In this document: in pieces, positions 1 through 9,524 of the stretch
Position numbering within the stretch: position 1 is the first letter of the stretch
Layout of the letters: each line of letters begins with the position of its first letter
Source: Martinezella lusitana
GTDB taxonomy: Bacteria > Pseudomonadota > Alphaproteobacteria > Rhizobiales > Rhizobiaceae
DNA: 64,000 nucleotides
Direction of reading: 5' to 3'
NCBI RefSeq assembly: GCF_900094565.1
Contig: NZ_FMAF01000001.1
Coordinates: 558,001 to 622,000 of the forward strand
Made by a program: the position numbers and the translations under genes
Notes under the pieces: generated by a model
Seen by the model: only the letters and a program-made list of their open reading frames with translations
What the model was told of the DNA's origin: nothing
The model's database searches: none

Positions 1-756
1 CATCTGCCGACCGGCAAGAAGCAGGTTCACGAGCTGCCGATGATGGCGAGCGTGCTCGCCCGCGTCGACGCAGAGCGGCAGATGATCGCCACCGAAGAGG
101 GGCTATTCCTGCGTGACATCGCCAGCGGCGAGCTGAGCTTCTATGCGGCGATCGAAGCCGACAAGCCTGAGAACCGTTCCAATGACGGGCGTACGCATGT
201 CTCCGGATCCCTATGGATCGGCACCATGGGCAAGCGCGCCGAGATGCAGGCGGGCGCCATCTATCATGTGGCAGCCGGCGGCAAGGTCACCAAGATCTTC
301 GACCAGATCAGCATTCCGAATTCGATCTGCTTTTCGCCCGATGGCACGATCGGCTATTTCACCGATACCCGCGTCAGCCAGCTCATGCGCGTGCTGGTCG
401 ATCCGGAGACCGGGCTTCCGGCAGGTGAACCGATTGTGATGGTCGACAGCATGGAGGACCCAGGCGGTCTTGATGGCTCGGTCTGCGATGCCGACGGCTA
501 TATCTGGAATGCGCGCTGGGGTTCCGGCTTCGTCGACAAGTACAGCCCGGACGGCCTGCGTATCGAGCGCTATCGCGTGCCCGCGATGCAGCCCTCCTGC
601 CCCGCCTTCATCGGCAAGAACGCCGATCGGCTGGCGGTGACGACCGCCTGGGAAGGGCTTGATGACGAAGCTCGCTCCATGCAGCCGCAGGCCGGTGCGC
701 TTCTGGAACTTGGCGCGACGGTCAGGGGCGTTTTCGATCCGCGATACAAGCTTTGA
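1..756 (+). CDS. SMP-30/gluconolactonase family protein (5' end missing)
   Basis: The reading frame is open from base 1, so the true start lies outside the window and 251 residues are visible. It has the spaced signatures of the SMP-30/gluconolactonase/luciferin-regenerating beta-propeller: an NDGRTHVSGSLWIGTMG segment around residue 60, SIPNSICFSPDG around residue 105, and DPGGLDGSVCDADGYIWNA around residue 155. In the family these surround a divalent metal that activates hydrolysis of aldonolactones, so a cytoplasmic sugar-lactone lactonase role is likely. The sugar cannot be told from sequence, and no sugar operon is visible downstream. A 10-bp hairpin follows the stop codon. Confidence 0.85.
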   Translation, partial: HLPTGKKQVHELPMMASVLARVDAERQMIATEEGLFLRDIASGELSFYAAIEADKPENRSNDGRTHVSGSLWIGTMGKRAEMQAGAIYHVAAGGKVTKIFDQISIPNSICFSPDGTIGYFTDTRVSQLMRVLVDPETGLPAGEPIVMVDSMEDPGGLDGSVCDADGYIWNARWGSGFVDKYSPDGLRIERYRVPAMQPSCPAFIGKNADRLAVTTAWEGLDDEARSMQPQAGALLELGATVRGVFDPRYKL

Positions 757-1111
757 ACGAAGGCCACCTTCGCGCGTTGCGGGTGCGAAGGTGGTGCCCG
801 CGATGCGAATTAGCGCCGTAACAGATCAAGCCCCGCGCCGCCACAGATGAGCGGGCACGATCCTTCATCACCACTCCGCTCAATCTTCCAGGTTGTTTTT
901 GATCTTCATAACAAATTGTTTTTTCACAATATTCTCTCGGTCTGTCGCTCCAACAAATTTTCTTTCTGCAACTTTTGACGGAACCAAAGCCTCCGTGAAC
1001 CATTAGCCTCTACGACCGGTACGATGATGGTCGGCAAAACAAAGGCTCCACTCGTACTGGTATGCATGCGCTTCTTAAAGCATGCCCATCAGAATGAAAG
1101 GTAGGTTCACG
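757..1111. other. Intergenic region with hairpin and stress-type promoter
   Basis: This 355-base gap holds no convincing ORF. It begins with a perfect 10-bp stem (764-773 with 785-794, CCACCTTCGC/GCGAAGGTGG) that could end the upstream transcript, although it lacks a T-run. The middle is AT-rich. It ends with a GGAAC-N18-TT promoter and the leader of the PRC-barrel gene. Confidence 0.5.
980..1004 (+). promoter_or_regulatory. Candidate RpoE2/EcfG general-stress promoter
   Basis: GGAAC at 980-984 is followed by 18 bases and then TT at 1003-1004. This matches the rhizobial RpoE2 (EcfG) consensus GGAAC-N18-19-TT. It would give a leader of about 100 bases before the PRC-barrel gene, a class of protein often stress-induced. 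It is a motif match only. Confidence 0.5.
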
Positions 1112-1729
1112 ATGACTGGGAAACTCTTCACTTCCGTCGCCGCAGGCGCAATCTTTGCCACTGCATCCGTTCTTTCACCGATGGCTTTCGCGCAGTCGCA
1201 GCAACCGTCGACCGGCAGCAGCGGCGCACCGTTGTCGCAGAAGGCTCCGGCCACACCCGACACAACGAAGCCGGATAGCGCGGCTCCGCAGACCAAGGCA
1301 CAGGCTCCCGCCGCCATGACCGGCACGGAACAAGCCGGTAATCTGACCGAACAGTCGGCAGACCAGATCAGTGCCAAGACCTATATGGGTCAGTCTGTCT
1401 ATAACGGTAAGAACGAAAGCATCGGCAGCATCAACGATCTGATCCTGCAGAAGCAGGGCGGTGTTGTCGCCGCGATCGTCGGCGTCGGCGGCTTCCTTGG
1501 CATGGGCCAGAAGAACGTCGCAGTCCCGTTCGACAAGATCAGTGCCACCCAGAATGCTCAGGATGGCACCATCAAGCTGACGACGACCGAAACGGCTGAG
1601 TCATTGAAGGCTGCGCCGGAGTTCAAGACGCTTGCGATGCAAGCTTCCGACAAGGCCGCAAGTTCGGCTGGAACGTCGACAATGCCGGCAACGGACAACA
1701 CGACGACATCGTCGACCACCAACAAGTAA
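1112..1729 (+). CDS. Exported PRC-barrel domain protein
   Basis: A 205-residue protein. ATG 1112 is chosen because AAAGGTAGG lies just upstream and a clean signal peptide follows (positive start, hydrophobic core, cut near AFA-QS at about residue 26). Residues 27-85 are a low-complexity Gln/Ser/Thr/Pro/Ala linker. Residues about 90-160 form a PRC-barrel with YMGQSVYNGKNESIGSINDL and VAAIVGVGGFLGMGQKNVAV. The C-terminus is again Ser/Thr rich. PRC-barrel proteins of this layout are common periplasmic or envelope proteins in rhizobia; their biochemical role is unknown. The EcfG-type promoter upstream suggests general stress control. A strong terminator follows. Confidence 0.85.
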   Translation: MTGKLFTSVAAGAIFATASVLSPMAFAQSQQPSTGSSGAPLSQKAPATPDTTKPDSAAPQTKAQAPAAMTGTEQAGNLTEQSADQISAKTYMGQSVYNGKNESIGSINDLILQKQGGVVAAIVGVGGFLGMGQKNVAVPFDKISATQNAQDGTIKLTTTETAESLKAAPEFKTLAMQASDKAASSAGTSTMPATDNTTTSSTTNK

Positions 1730-1756
1730 CCCAGGTGGTCAGATAGACGGACAAGC

Positions 1757-1783
1757 GGCGGCCCTCAGGGGCCGCCTTTTTTT
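1757..1783 (+). terminator. Rho-independent terminator of the PRC-barrel gene
   Basis: GGCGGCCC (1757-1764) pairs with GGGCCGCC (1769-1776) across a 4-base loop, followed by seven T (1777-1783). It starts 27 bases after the stop codon. Confidence 0.9.
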
Positions 1784-1798
1784 GGATTATTTTTCAGC

Positions 1799-3154
1799 CT
1801 ATGCGATCTCGCGCTCGCTGGCGGCTTCGAAATAGTGGGTCTGCAGATAGCGAAGTGTGGCGACGCTATCCACGGGCTTGCCGAAATAATAGCCCTGCCC
1901 CATGGCACAGCCCAACGCCTTCAACTTTGCGGCTTCCGCATGTTCTTCGATGCCTTCGGCGACCACGCGCAGCTCCAGCCCTTCACACATGGCAAGAACC
2001 GCCTTGATGATATGTTCGGAGGCTCTGTCCGAATTCATGCGCGAAACGAAGGCGCGATCGATCTTCACCTTGTCGAAGATGAATTCGCGCAAGCGGCCGA
2101 GGCTGGATTGCCCGGTGCCGAAATCGTCAAGGGAGATACGCACGCCCACTGCCCTGAGATCGGCAATGATGCGATGCGCCGTGTCGGCCGAACTCATGAC
2201 CGCCGTTTCGGTGATTTCGAGCTCCAGGCGATGCGGGTCCAGGCCGACGCGGGCGAGAATGGCAAGGACGCTGCTGCTGGTGCCGGGGTCCATCAACTGC
2301 GCCGAGGACAGATTGAAGGACAGAAAAAGCTCGCGTGGCCACGAGAGCGCCGCCTCGGCAGCCTTTCGCAAAAGGGCCTCGGATAATGCGTCGATAAAGC
2401 CGCGCTCCTCGGCCAGCGGCACGAAGACGGCAGGTGAGACGAAGCCGAGATCGGGATCGTTCCAGCGAGCCAGGGCCTCGAAACCGAGAACCATATTATT
2501 GGCGAGCGAAACGATCGGCTGGAAATGCACATCGATGACATCCGAAATGATGGCATTGCGCAGCGCCTGCTCGAGCTGCGTCGCGCGCTTCATCTCCTGT
2601 GCGATCTCCTTGGAATAGACGGTGATCTGGCCACGGCCGCGACGTTTGGAGCGATAAAGCGCGGTCTCGGCATTCTTGAGGAGATCGTCGAATTCATCGC
2701 CGGCGAAGGGATGGATGGCAAAGCCGAAGGAGGCGGAAAGCCGAACGTTGCGGTCGCCGAGATCATACGGCGCCGACAGCACTTCGCGGATCATCTGGCC
2801 GAATTTTTCGGCGCCAACGCGTTCGAAGACCAGCGGCAGGACAAAAGCGAATTCGTCGCCGTCATGGCGGGTCACCGTCGCACCGTCCGGAATGCACGCC
2901 TTGAGGCGATGCGCAACCTGGCAGAGAATTTCATCGCCGGCTTCGACGCCGAAAAGATCATTGATCGGCTTGAAGGCATCCAGATTGGCGATGCCGATGG
3001 TGAAGGGGGCGGGATCGCTGGCGCGCTCAAGCGAAAGCTGTCGCGTGCGCTCGCGCATGCGATGACGATTGCCCAATCCGGTCAGCGGATCGGTATATGC
3101 TGTTGCCTGCAATTCCTGACTGACTGGCCCAAGCGGTATTTCAGCCGATTTCAT
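1799..3154 (-). CDS. GGDEF-EAL cyclic-di-GMP protein (probable phosphodiesterase)
   Basis: A 451-residue cytoplasmic protein with no membrane segment. ATG 3154 is preferred over an upstream TTG at 3211, though its ribosome site is weak. The GGDEF domain covers residues 20-185, with NLDAFKPIND at 57-66. Its signature is DGDEF (98-102), so the first Gly is replaced. The EAL domain covers residues 195-450: EAL at 226-228, FNLSS, ELEITET, DDFGTG, KIDR, AEGIE and a closing MGQGYYFG. All the usual metal and catalytic positions appear present. I infer an active c-di-GMP phosphodiesterase with a degenerate or regulatory GGDEF half. It lies 125 bases downstream of the PAS/receiver gene on the same strand, so the two may be linked in signalling. 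Confidence 0.9.
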   Translation of the reverse strand: MKSAEIPLGPVSQELQATAYTDPLTGLGNRHRMRERTRQLSLERASDPAPFTIGIANLDAFKPINDLFGVEAGDEILCQVAHRLKACIPDGATVTRHDGDEFAFVLPLVFERVGAEKFGQMIREVLSAPYDLGDRNVRLSASFGFAIHPFAGDEFDDLLKNAETALYRSKRRGRGQITVYSKEIAQEMKRATQLEQALRNAIISDVIDVHFQPIVSLANNMVLGFEALARWNDPDLGFVSPAVFVPLAEERGFIDALSEALLRKAAEAALSWPRELFLSFNLSSAQLMDPGTSSSVLAILARVGLDPHRLELEITETAVMSSADTAHRIIADLRAVGVRISLDDFGTGQSSLGRLREFIFDKVKIDRAFVSRMNSDRASEHIIKAVLAMCEGLELRVVAEGIEEHAEAAKLKALGCAMGQGYYFGKPVDSVATLRYLQTHYFEAASEREIA

Positions 3155-3279
3155 ATTCGATTCCGACGTTTTCTCCACCCTGGAAAAAGCATGAGGGCTA
3201 AGTCTTAACAAAGGATGGCAGGGTGATACTCATTCGATGTGAGCGATAACTTGCCGTCGGCGCTATACCATTGCGATAC

Positions 3280-5016
3280 TTATCTGTTTTTTGCTTTAGC
3301 GGCGCTGCACAGGTGCTTCTGGAATACGGTCTCGATAATATCAGGGCTGACGGGCTTCAGGATGACGTCATCCATGCCAGCCTCCCCGCATTCCTTGCGA
3401 TCGCGCTCGAAAGCCTGGGGCAGCACCCCGATGATCGGCGTATGCGATCCGCTGCCCTTTTCCGCGCCACGGATCAGGCGCGCCGCCTCGAAGCCGTTGA
3501 GGCCCGGCAGCGAAATATCCATAAGGATCAGTTCGGGGCGGTGCTCGCTCCACATTCGCGCTGCCTCATCGCCGCTCGCAGCAATTGCATAGCTGTACCC
3601 GAGGCCTTCGAGAATCTGTGAAAAGACGATCTGATTTATATCATTGTCTTCGGCGACGAGGATCTGGATGCTGCGGCTTTCACCGGCGGCGACCCGCCAT
3701 TCCTGACCTATCCCCGGCTCGGCAATGTCCCCGAGCTCGCCGCGTATATTCCGGTTGAAATGACGTGCGATCAGGAATGTGAGCTCGGTGGAGAGTTGCG
3801 AACCATCGAGGGAGAGAGCGGAGACGTTCTGCCGCTCGGCCAGTTCGATGCCGCGCTTGCCGAGCTGGTTGTCGACGATCACAAGATCGATCTTGACGCC
3901 GTGCGCGCTTGCCACATCGAGAAACGCCGCCTCTTCGTTCTCATTATGAACGACACATGCCTCGAAGCCGTAATTCCCGAGCGTTTTCAGCGCGGCCGTC
4001 TCTGCGGCAAAATCGGCCGTGACGACCAGAATCCTGCGGCCACTGAAATTCTCCGGGACGAAGGTCTCCATGGCAGCCGGACGGCGCGAAATGGTTTGTA
4101 AAGCAGCCATGGGAACATAGGCGCGCCGATAGGACCGGTCGTTGTTCTCCCTGATCTGGGAAGCATGGGCGAATTCCTCGAAATCGCCTCCGTCCTTCGG
4201 CAGATCCTGCATGGTGCCCACGAGGAAGTAACGGCCGGGTTTGCCGACGCGCTGCTTGCGCGTGACGATATCGCGCACGACGCCGTCTCGGGCAATCTGA
4301 CGCTGCCGCGAGATCGACATCTCGCCGGTCTCGATGACATGCCGGTCACTCTCATGAAAGCGATTGGCAAGATCGGTGGAGAAGAGATCGGTGCCCCTGC
4401 GACCCAGCACCTCGTCGGCCACCGCCTGGTATTTATCGCAGAACGCCCTGTTGACAGCGACATAGACCATGTTCTGGTCCTTGACGAAAAGCGGGAACGG
4501 CAGGTTGTCGAGGATGTCCTCAGTAAGCTGCACGCGCTCCATGTCGACGCGCCACTGCTCCTCGCGTTTCTTCACTTCGGAAATATCGGAGACGATGCAG
4601 ACGCCAATGCCAGACGGTAGTCGGCGCTTGATGATGCGAACCCAGCGCTCATCCGAAAAGTGTTCGGTCGTCTCAAACCGCTCGCGCCAGTGCGAGGCGA
4701 TGCGCTGCGAGATCCAGTTTTCACGGTTGGCCGAAGACTTGGCCTGGCCGCGGTCCCGAGTCCGTATGCCCGTGTCGAACACGGCGCCCAGGAAGTCGCG
4801 CAGTCGCGTCGAGGGTCGCAGGAATTCAGGTTGGATCGGAAAGAAGTTCAGGACCTGGCGGCTGGCGAACAACAGCAGATCGTTCTTGTCGTAGGCGAAG
4901 AGGGCGCTGGACAGTCCGTCACAGAGGGCGTCAAAGAGCATTGTCTGCAGATTGCCGCCGGAAAGCGCATCTTCAGTCATGATTGCCAAGGCTGCCTTTT
5001 CAATTCCGGCAGTCAT
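3280..5016 (-). CDS. PAS-PAS-pseudoreceiver-receiver signalling protein
   Basis: A 578-residue soluble protein without a histidine kinase or output domain. ATG 5016 is chosen over TTG 5037; ATG 4977 is also possible. Residues about 20-145 form a PAS-like domain and 165-275 a second PAS domain (DNLPFPLFVKDQNMVYVAVN). Residues about 320-425 form a receiver-like fold with one Asp (LVIVDNQLG) but without the acidic pair. Residues about 450-565 form a receiver with VAEDND, the phospho-acceptor in ILMDIS and the Lys in LKP. The usual switch Thr is lost (GVLPQ where ALTA is typical). It could act as a phosphate sink or a PAS-gated partner for an unlinked kinase. Its substrate and partner are unknown. 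Confidence 0.75.
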   Translation of the reverse strand: MTAGIEKAALAIMTEDALSGGNLQTMLFDALCDGLSSALFAYDKNDLLLFASRQVLNFFPIQPEFLRPSTRLRDFLGAVFDTGIRTRDRGQAKSSANRENWISQRIASHWRERFETTEHFSDERWVRIIKRRLPSGIGVCIVSDISEVKKREEQWRVDMERVQLTEDILDNLPFPLFVKDQNMVYVAVNRAFCDKYQAVADEVLGRRGTDLFSTDLANRFHESDRHVIETGEMSISRQRQIARDGVVRDIVTRKQRVGKPGRYFLVGTMQDLPKDGGDFEEFAHASQIRENNDRSYRRAYVPMAALQTISRRPAAMETFVPENFSGRRILVVTADFAAETAALKTLGNYGFEACVVHNENEEAAFLDVASAHGVKIDLVIVDNQLGKRGIELAERQNVSALSLDGSQLSTELTFLIARHFNRNIRGELGDIAEPGIGQEWRVAAGESRSIQILVAEDNDINQIVFSQILEGLGYSYAIAASGDEAARMWSEHRPELILMDISLPGLNGFEAARLIRGAEKGSGSHTPIIGVLPQAFERDRKECGEAGMDDVILKPVSPDIIETVFQKHLCSAAKAKNR

Positions 5017-5362
5017 TCGTCCGATCCCTACACCCAACCAGTTTCACAGCACGAAAAATCGACAGAGCGGCACTCACTCTGCAAGGCAAATTTATGAAAA
5101 TATCATGCTGGCCTTGCCACTTGAAACAGATGGAACCTGGCTCATGAGAGTTGACGGCCACCAACCTGCCATCAAGAGCCTCCAGCGTGCACGAAGCGCG
5201 CCACCTGTAGTCATTTCAAGCTTCTTGTCACGCAACCTGTCATCATTCCCTTAAACATTGATTAAATTTCTTAACAAAGCCCCTGGATGGAAACGGGTGG
5301 ATGATGACACGAGCGCCGCCTTTCCTCTTTTCACACTGCCGCGAATCCACGAGAATGAAGCC
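5017..5362. other. Divergent intergenic region, PAS/receiver gene and mutL
   Basis: This 346-base region must hold both divergent promoters. It is AT-rich around 5085-5105 and 5250-5275. An in-frame extension of mutL back to 5258 exists but does not resemble MutL. I see no hairpin or operator I would defend. Confidence 0.5.
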
Positions 5363-7195
5363 ATGGCCATCAAGCAACTTTCCGAAACACTGATCAACCA
5401 GATCGCCGCGGGCGAAGTCATCGAGCGGCCGGCAAGTGCTGCCAAGGAGCTGATCGAGAACGCGATCGATGCCGGCGCAACGCGCATCGAAATCGCCACG
5501 GCAGGCGGCGGCAAGGCGCTGCTGAGGGTAAGCGACAACGGCTCCGGAATGGAAGAGGCAGACCTCGAACTCGCGGTCAGGCGCCACTGCACGTCGAAAA
5601 TCTCGGATACGCTGGAGGATATTCGCACGCTCGGCTTTCGCGGCGAGGCCCTGCCCTCCATCGCTTCCGTGGCAAGGCTGTCGATCGCCAGCCGCAGGAC
5701 GGGTGCGGCCGGCGGCACGGAGATTGCTGTTGCCGGCGGAAAGGTATTGCATCTGCGCCCGGCGGCGGCCAATCCCGGCACGATCGTCGAGGTGCGTGAC
5801 CTGTTCTTTGCGACGCCGGCGCGCCTCAAATTCCTGAAGACCGAGAGGGCGGAAGCGGCTGCCATCACCGAGGTCGTCAAGCGCATGGCGATCGCCTTCC
5901 CACAGGTGCGTTTCGTGCTGTCGGGCAGCGACCGTTCGACGCTCGAATTTCCCGCGACCGGTAACGATCATCTCGCGCGCATGGCGCAAGTGCTCGGCGC
6001 GGATTTCAAGGATAACGCCATCGCGCTCGACGCCATGCGCGAGGATGTGGGCCTCACCGGCTTTGCCGGCGTTCCCACATTCAATCGCGGCAACTCGGCA
6101 CACCAATATGCCTTCGTCAACGGCAGGCCAGTTCAGGACAAGCTGATCCTGTCGGCGATCCGCGGCGCCTATGCCGAAACCATTCCCTCCGGCCGCTACC
6201 CCGTCGCCGTCCTCTCGCTGACGGTCGACCCGGCGCTTGTGGACGTCAATGTGCATCCGGCGAAATCGGATGTGCGCTTCCGCGATCCCGGCCTCGTGCG
6301 CGGCCTCATCGTCGGCGCGATCCGCGAGGCATTGGTGCGGGAGGGCGATCGTGCCGCAACGACGGGGGCGGATGGCATGCTGCGCGCTTTCACCGCCGGC
6401 CGCTCGGGCTTCCAGCCGGGATGGCGGCCATCGCCCGCGGCCGCTCCTTGGACGCCAGAAACATCGCCATCACGCCCTCATGAGAGGACCGCGACAGCCG
6501 GAGGATACGGTTTCACGGAAAGGTCTCAGGCTGCCTTCGACGGGCTTGCCATGCCCACTGCCCGCGCCGAGGCTGCTCAGCCGATAGAGCCGGTGCGTGC
6601 CGAAGAACCGTCCCGCTTTCCGCTGGGCGCTGCCCGCGCCCAGCTGCACGAGAATTATATCGTCGCGCAGACCGAAAACGGCCTCGTCATCGTCGATCAG
6701 CATGCGGCGCATGAGCGGCTGGTATTCGAAGCGATGCGCAAGGCCCTGCATTCGAAGCGGCTATCCTCGCAGGTCCTGCTGATCCCCGAGATCGTCGACC
6801 TGCCGGAAGAGGATTGCGACCGGCTGATGGTGTTCGCCGAAGAGCTTGGCGAGCTTGGCCTTGCCGTCGAGCGCTTCGGTCCTGGCGCAATTGCCGTGCG
6901 GGAGACGCCGGCCATGCTTGGCGAGGTCGATGCGCAAGGGCTTATCCGGCAGTTGGCCGATGAGATCGCCGAGTGGGACACCGCCTCCGGGCTTGCCGCG
7001 AAGCTGGAATATGTGGCCGCGACCATGGCCTGCCACGGTTCGGTACGCTCAGGGCGGCGGCTGCGGCCGGCGGAGATGAACGCGCTGCTGCGCCAGATGG
7101 AAGCGACGCCGGGCTCGGGCCAGTGCAACCACGGCCGGCCGACCTATATAGAGCTGAAGCTCTCGGACATCGAACGGCTCTTCGGGCGCAGCTGA
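5363..7195 (+). CDS. mutL: DNA mismatch repair protein MutL
   Basis: A 610-residue MutL. ATG 5363 gives the canonical start [19 protein letters not shown]. The N-terminal GHKL ATPase shows [17 protein letters not shown] and [24 protein letters not shown] closes the transducer domain. A Pro/Ala-rich linker occupies about residues 345-430. The C-terminal dimerisation domain carries [12 protein letters not shown], which fits the metal-binding DQHA-x2-E-x4-E endonuclease motif, plus ACHGS and QCNHGRP near the end. MutL couples MutS mismatch recognition to strand incision. An endonuclease-type MutL is expected in bacteria without MutH. The gene is probably transcribed alone or with the DUF2093 gene 83 bases downstream. 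Confidence 0.97.
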   Translation: MAIKQLSETLINQIAAGEVIERPASAAKELIENAIDAGATRIEIATAGGGKALLRVSDNGSGMEEADLELAVRRHCTSKISDTLEDIRTLGFRGEALPSIASVARLSIASRRTGAAGGTEIAVAGGKVLHLRPAAANPGTIVEVRDLFFATPARLKFLKTERAEAAAITEVVKRMAIAFPQVRFVLSGSDRSTLEFPATGNDHLARMAQVLGADFKDNAIALDAMREDVGLTGFAGVPTFNRGNSAHQYAFVNGRPVQDKLILSAIRGAYAETIPSGRYPVAVLSLTVDPALVDVNVHPAKSDVRFRDPGLVRGLIVGAIREALVREGDRAATTGADGMLRAFTAGRSGFQPGWRPSPAAAPWTPETSPSRPHERTATAGGYGFTERSQAAFDGLAMPTARAEAAQPIEPVRAEEPSRFPLGAARAQLHENYIVAQTENGLVIVDQHAAHERLVFEAMRKALHSKRLSSQVLLIPEIVDLPEEDCDRLMVFAEELGELGLAVERFGPGAIAVRETPAMLGEVDAQGLIRQLADEIAEWDTASGLAAKLEYVAATMACHGSVRSGRRLRPAEMNALLRQMEATPGSGQCNHGRPTYIELKLSDIERLFGRS

Positions 7196-7278
7196 AGACG
7201 CCCCGTTTCGAAAGGACTGGAAAAGTCCCGTCCGGCGCGGTATGGCAAACAGGTGACAGAGATCGAGGACGGCATCAG

Positions 7279-7509
7279 ATGAATCTTTTCGAAGGACATG
7301 GGAACCGCGAGGCGAAAGTTCGCTACCTCGACGGCGACTTCCAGATCCTGATGCCGGGCTCGTACGTCATCTGCGCCATGACCGGCCAGCGCATTGCGCT
7401 CGATGAGCTGCGCTACTGGAGCGTTGCCCGGCAGGAACCCTATGCTGATGTGATGTCCTCGCTGGAGGCCGAAAAGCGGGCCGGCGCGCTTCCCAACCAG
7501 AAACGCTGA
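7279..7509 (+). CDS. DUF2093 domain protein
   Basis: A 76-residue protein starting at ATG 7279 (MNLFEGHGNREAKVRYLDGD), 83 bases after mutL on the same strand. The conserved core is RYLDGDFQILMPGSYVICAM followed by TGQRIALDELRYWS, typical of the small DUF2093 family of alpha-Proteobacteria. No signal peptide or membrane segment is present. The family has no known function. The persistent position after mutL suggests co-transcription only. A RIME-like repeat begins 37 bases after the stop. Confidence 0.8.
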   Translation: MNLFEGHGNREAKVRYLDGDFQILMPGSYVICAMTGQRIALDELRYWSVARQEPYADVMSSLEAEKRAGALPNQKR

Positions 7510-7545
7510 ATATCTTGGCTTTTGCCTGACACGGGCCGGCAGCTT

Positions 7546-7650
7546 TAGAGCAATTTCAGGAAAAGTGCGTAGCGGTTTTCCGTCCGGAATTGCGCAACAA
7601 CAATAAGCCAGAGCGGTCAGGCGATTCCGTGAAGCGCGCAACCGCTCTAG
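7546..7650. repeat. RIME-like palindromic intergenic repeat, copy A
   Basis: A 105-base element with TAGAGC/GCTCTA ends. It contains two imperfect palindromes, one built on AAAGTGCGTAGCGGTTTTCC and one on GAGCGGTCAGGCG...CAACCGCTCT. It is about 90% identical to copy B (58835-58939), and copies C and D are related. It resembles the RIME family described in rhizobia. The right end supplies the TAG stop codon of lpxK (7647-7649). Confidence 0.85.
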
Positions 7651-8696
7651 CCGCTTTTGCCGGTCCTTCCTTCCCGTAAGCGCCGTTCGCGAGCCGTCGC
7701 GATCGCCCTGTCGATGATCAGCTTCGGCGCCTGCGGATCGTCGAAAACCATATCGATCTCGATGACGCGGCAACGCTCAAGCAGCTCGTCGGCGCGGCCG
7801 TGATGACCGATCAGGCGAACGTAATCCTTTGATGTCGTGACGATCTGGAGGCCTTCGCGCGCTGCGATATCGAGAATATCTGCAACCTCGTCCTCGCCCG
7901 GATGCTCATGATCTCCGAAAGTGCGGCGGATGGCGATATTCGCCCCGAGCGTCTCGACCGTGCGGAAAAATTTGCCGGGGTCGGCGATACCGGCGAAAGC
8001 GAGCACATTGCGGCCGCGCAGATCCTCCTGGCCGCGCACCTTGACGGAGGCGGCGAAGAAAGGTTTTCCGGCCCGCGCGGCAAGCCGAACGATGCGATCG
8101 GCGGCATTGCCATCGCCGACCTTCAACAAAGCGGATGCATAGAGAAGCTGCGTGCGCAGCGGCGCGCGCACCGGACCGCCAGGAACGAGATGGCCATTGC
8201 CGATGCCTCTGCCGGCATCGATCACCACCAATGCATAATCGATTGCTAGCTGCGCGCTCTGGAAACCGTCATCCATGATGATGAGATCCGCGCCTTCACG
8301 CACAAGCCGCTCCGCGCCCTCGGCACGGCGACGGGCAATCACCGTCAGCGCCTCGCGGGCAAGCAGCAGCGGCTCATCGCCGACAGCCGTGGCATGGTGA
8401 TGCTCGGGATCGACCACTGTTGTAACATCGAGAGAGCCGCCATAGCCCCGGCTGAGGAACCCGGGCTTCATGCCCTTGGCTTTCGCAGCCTGAGCCAGAG
8501 CGAGCGCCGTCGGCGTCTTGCCGGCTCCGCCGACCGTGAAGTTGCCGACGCAAATGACCGGCACCGGCACGGAGGCTCGTTTGCCGTTCACCATGCGGTG
8601 TCCGGCAATGCGACCATAGAGGAAGGAAAAGGGTGAGAGCCCCCAGGCGCGCCAATCCGGTTTTCGCCACCAGAAAGGTGGTGCTTCCGATACCAT
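7647..8696 (-). CDS. lpxK: Tetraacyldisaccharide 4'-kinase
   Basis: A 349-residue inner-membrane-associated kinase that phosphorylates the 4' position of the lipid A disaccharide. ATG 8696 gives [18 protein letters not shown], the typical LpxK start; an upstream TTG at 8732 is less likely. The N-terminal hydrophobic segment ([16 protein letters not shown]) anchors it. The P-loop [18 protein letters not shown] lies near residue 55, with [10 protein letters not shown] and [12 protein letters not shown] further on. It is the last gene of the minus-strand envelope cluster; its substrate is next used by WaaA, encoded two genes upstream. Its stop codon is inside a RIME-like repeat. Confidence 0.96.
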   Translation of the reverse strand: MVSEAPPFWWRKPDWRAWGLSPFSFLYGRIAGHRMVNGKRASVPVPVICVGNFTVGGAGKTPTALALAQAAKAKGMKPGFLSRGYGGSLDVTTVVDPEHHHATAVGDEPLLLAREALTVIARRRAEGAERLVREGADLIIMDDGFQSAQLAIDYALVVIDAGRGIGNGHLVPGGPVRAPLRTQLLYASALLKVGDGNAADRIVRLAARAGKPFFAASVKVRGQEDLRGRNVLAFAGIADPGKFFRTVETLGANIAIRRTFGDHEHPGEDEVADILDIAAREGLQIVTTSKDYVRLIGHHGRADELLERCRVIEIDMVFDDPQAPKLIIDRAIATARERRLREGRTGKSG

Positions 8697-8780
8697 ATTT
8701 CTAATCCAGCCTCGCCCCTGCGCCTTCAGCAAAGCGGCAGAAAAGGGCAGATCGGGTGAAAAAGCAAGCCTTTGGCAAGA

Positions 8781-9512
8781 TCACGCCAATTGAGCAACCG
8801 GCATGAGCAGGCTCTCCAGTTCGGTAATGTCGTTGAGGCAATAGTCGGATGCGGCTGTCAGCGTCTCGCGCGAGCCGGTTCCCGTCAGCACGCCGACGGT
8901 CAGCCCCACGCCGGCGTTGCGCCCCATGTGAAGATCGTGATTGTTGTCGCCGACGACAGCGACCTGTACTGGCGAAAGACCGGTTGCCGCATAGAAGCCG
9001 AGCACCATGCCCGGCTCCGGCTTGGTGCCGAAACCGCTGTCGTAGCCGGCGATGTAATCGAGATAGTCGATGAAACCGAAGCGGCGGGCGGTCTGGCGAA
9101 TGGAGCGCTCGTTATCGCTGGAGGCGACCCCGAGCTTATAGCCCCGTTCATGCAACCGACGGAAGAAGCCGGCGAGATCGGTGACGGGCGAGGAAAAATC
9201 CGCCGCATGCGCAAAGAGCGCATCAAGCTTTTCTATCAGCTCCGATAGGTCCATCTTCGAGCCGGCCGCCACAAGACCTTCGGAAATCTGGCGCGTGTTG
9301 CCGGCCGCCAGCAGACTGTCCGGCACGATATGGCCTGTCTTGGGATCCATGCCGCATGCGGAAAGCAGATGATCCGCGAGGACGGCATCGTCATGCGCGG
9401 CAATTCGGGCAAGCTCGCGATTGACCGGCAACCAGCTCGCGTCATAGTCGAGCAGCGTGCCGTCCTTGTCGAAAAGAAGCCCCGCAATCGCTCCCAGCTT
9501 GACCGCCGCCAT
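8781..9512 (-). CDS. HAD-superfamily phosphatase (phosphoglycolate phosphatase-like)
   Basis: A 243-residue soluble hydrolase. Motif I is LLFDKDGTLLDYDASW (DxDGT with nucleophile Asp near residue 16). Motif II is GVASSDNE, motif III the Lys in GFGTKPEPG, and motif IV VVGDNNHDLHMG. A helical cap lies between motifs I and II. This is the architecture of Gph-type HAD phosphatases, but the substrate cannot be predicted. It sits 12 bases after waaA and 84 bases before lpxK in the same orientation, so it is probably translated from the lipid A transcript. Confidence 0.88.
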   Translation of the reverse strand: MAAVKLGAIAGLLFDKDGTLLDYDASWLPVNRELARIAAHDDAVLADHLLSACGMDPKTGHIVPDSLLAAGNTRQISEGLVAAGSKMDLSELIEKLDALFAHAADFSSPVTDLAGFFRRLHERGYKLGVASSDNERSIRQTARRFGFIDYLDYIAGYDSGFGTKPEPGMVLGFYAATGLSPVQVAVVGDNNHDLHMGRNAGVGLTVGVLTGTGSRETLTAASDYCLNDITELESLLMPVAQLA

Positions 9513-9524
9513 GCCGTTCCTTTC

